Made by a program: the position numbers and the translations under genes
DNA from: Acinetobacter guillouiae CIP 63.46
Lineage (GTDB): Bacteria > Pseudomonadota > Gammaproteobacteria > Pseudomonadales > Moraxellaceae
Reading direction: 5' to 3'
Length of the DNA: 64,000 bases
Assembly: GCF_000368145.1 (NCBI RefSeq)
Contig: NZ_KB849283.1
Span: 894,324-958,323, forward strand
In this document: positions 63,777 to 64,000 of the stretch, one piece after another
Numbering within the stretch: the stretch's first letter is position 1
How the letters are laid out: each line of letters starts with the position of its first letter
Notes under the pieces: model-generated
Database searches by the model: none
Seen by the model: the letters and a program-made list of their open reading frames with translations, nothing else
Told to the model about the DNA's origin: nothing

Positions 63777-64000
63777 AATCACGTCTCCATATAACGATAA
63801 ATATAAGGATTATCTTTATAACATGGATTATTTTATTCGCTGTTTAGTGTTGTAAGTTCTTGTGAATTTGAGTCATGCTTATTTATTTTAACTCAATATA
63901 GAATACCAATTAACACTATGTTTTTATTTTTAAAATAACTAACCCTTATTTTAAAGTATCATTTCATTTAATACTTAAAATTTCACTTAATCTACATTGA

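Overview
The window reads as a chromosomal segment of an Acinetobacter-like gammaproteobacterium (Moraxellaceae). The evidence is AT-rich DNA, a FilA-like surface protein, a glutaminase-asparaginase, glnD next to dapC, rpsU next to yqeY, and a TamA with a very long N-terminal extension. Species cannot be fixed from the sequence. Most of it is ordinary core genome. I see no tRNA or rRNA genes, no CRISPR array, no prophage and no intact insertion sequence.

Region by region. 1-4.4 kb is a transport and oxidation operon: the 3' end of a flavin monooxygenase, two MetQ-like binding proteins, MetN-type ATPase and MetI-type permease. It probably imports and oxidises an organosulfur or amino-acid-like compound. 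4.4-13 kb holds ychF, a Fur-controlled Mn-type sodA with a coupled 43-residue membrane ORF, an Mpo1-like protein, a Crp/Fnr regulator, a secreted Ala/Lys-rich protein, a lipoprotein, azlCD and a YdjM-like membrane protein. 11.9-17 kb is purT, glnD and dapC. 17-24 kb has a TonB-dependent receptor and a two-gene RND efflux pump. 24-28 kb has LysE and AraC proteins, a peroxide and methionine-sulfoxide repair pair (msrB with glutathione peroxidase) and alaA.

28-33.5 kb has a periplasmic glutaminase-asparaginase, a phytase-like esterase, tsaD, rpsU and yqeY. 33.5-38.3 kb has an acetyltransferase, a BepA-like protease, a hydroxyacid dehydrogenase and a possible DNA polymerase III psi subunit. 39-50.5 kb has an acyl-CoA ligase, the envelope pair tamA/tamB, an LplT-like transporter and coq7. 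50.6-55 kb has a lipoprotein, folB with an unusual folK-like partner, an ABC1 kinase, a MoeB/ThiF enzyme and an Lrp regulator.

55-64 kb is the most accessory part. It holds a frameshifted grpB-family gene, a FilA-like surface protein, a 5'-truncated gene remnant, a promoter joined directly to a terminator, yebC, an acyltransferase, a MAPEG protein, an OmpW-like porin with an insert, and several tiny ORFs.

No single dramatic new system is evident. The best leads are the divergent psi-like protein, the FolK-like protein lacking key loop residues, the paired non-lipoprotein MetQ homologues, the short ORF fused by ATGA overlap to Fur-regulated sodA, and several unannotated very small proteins.
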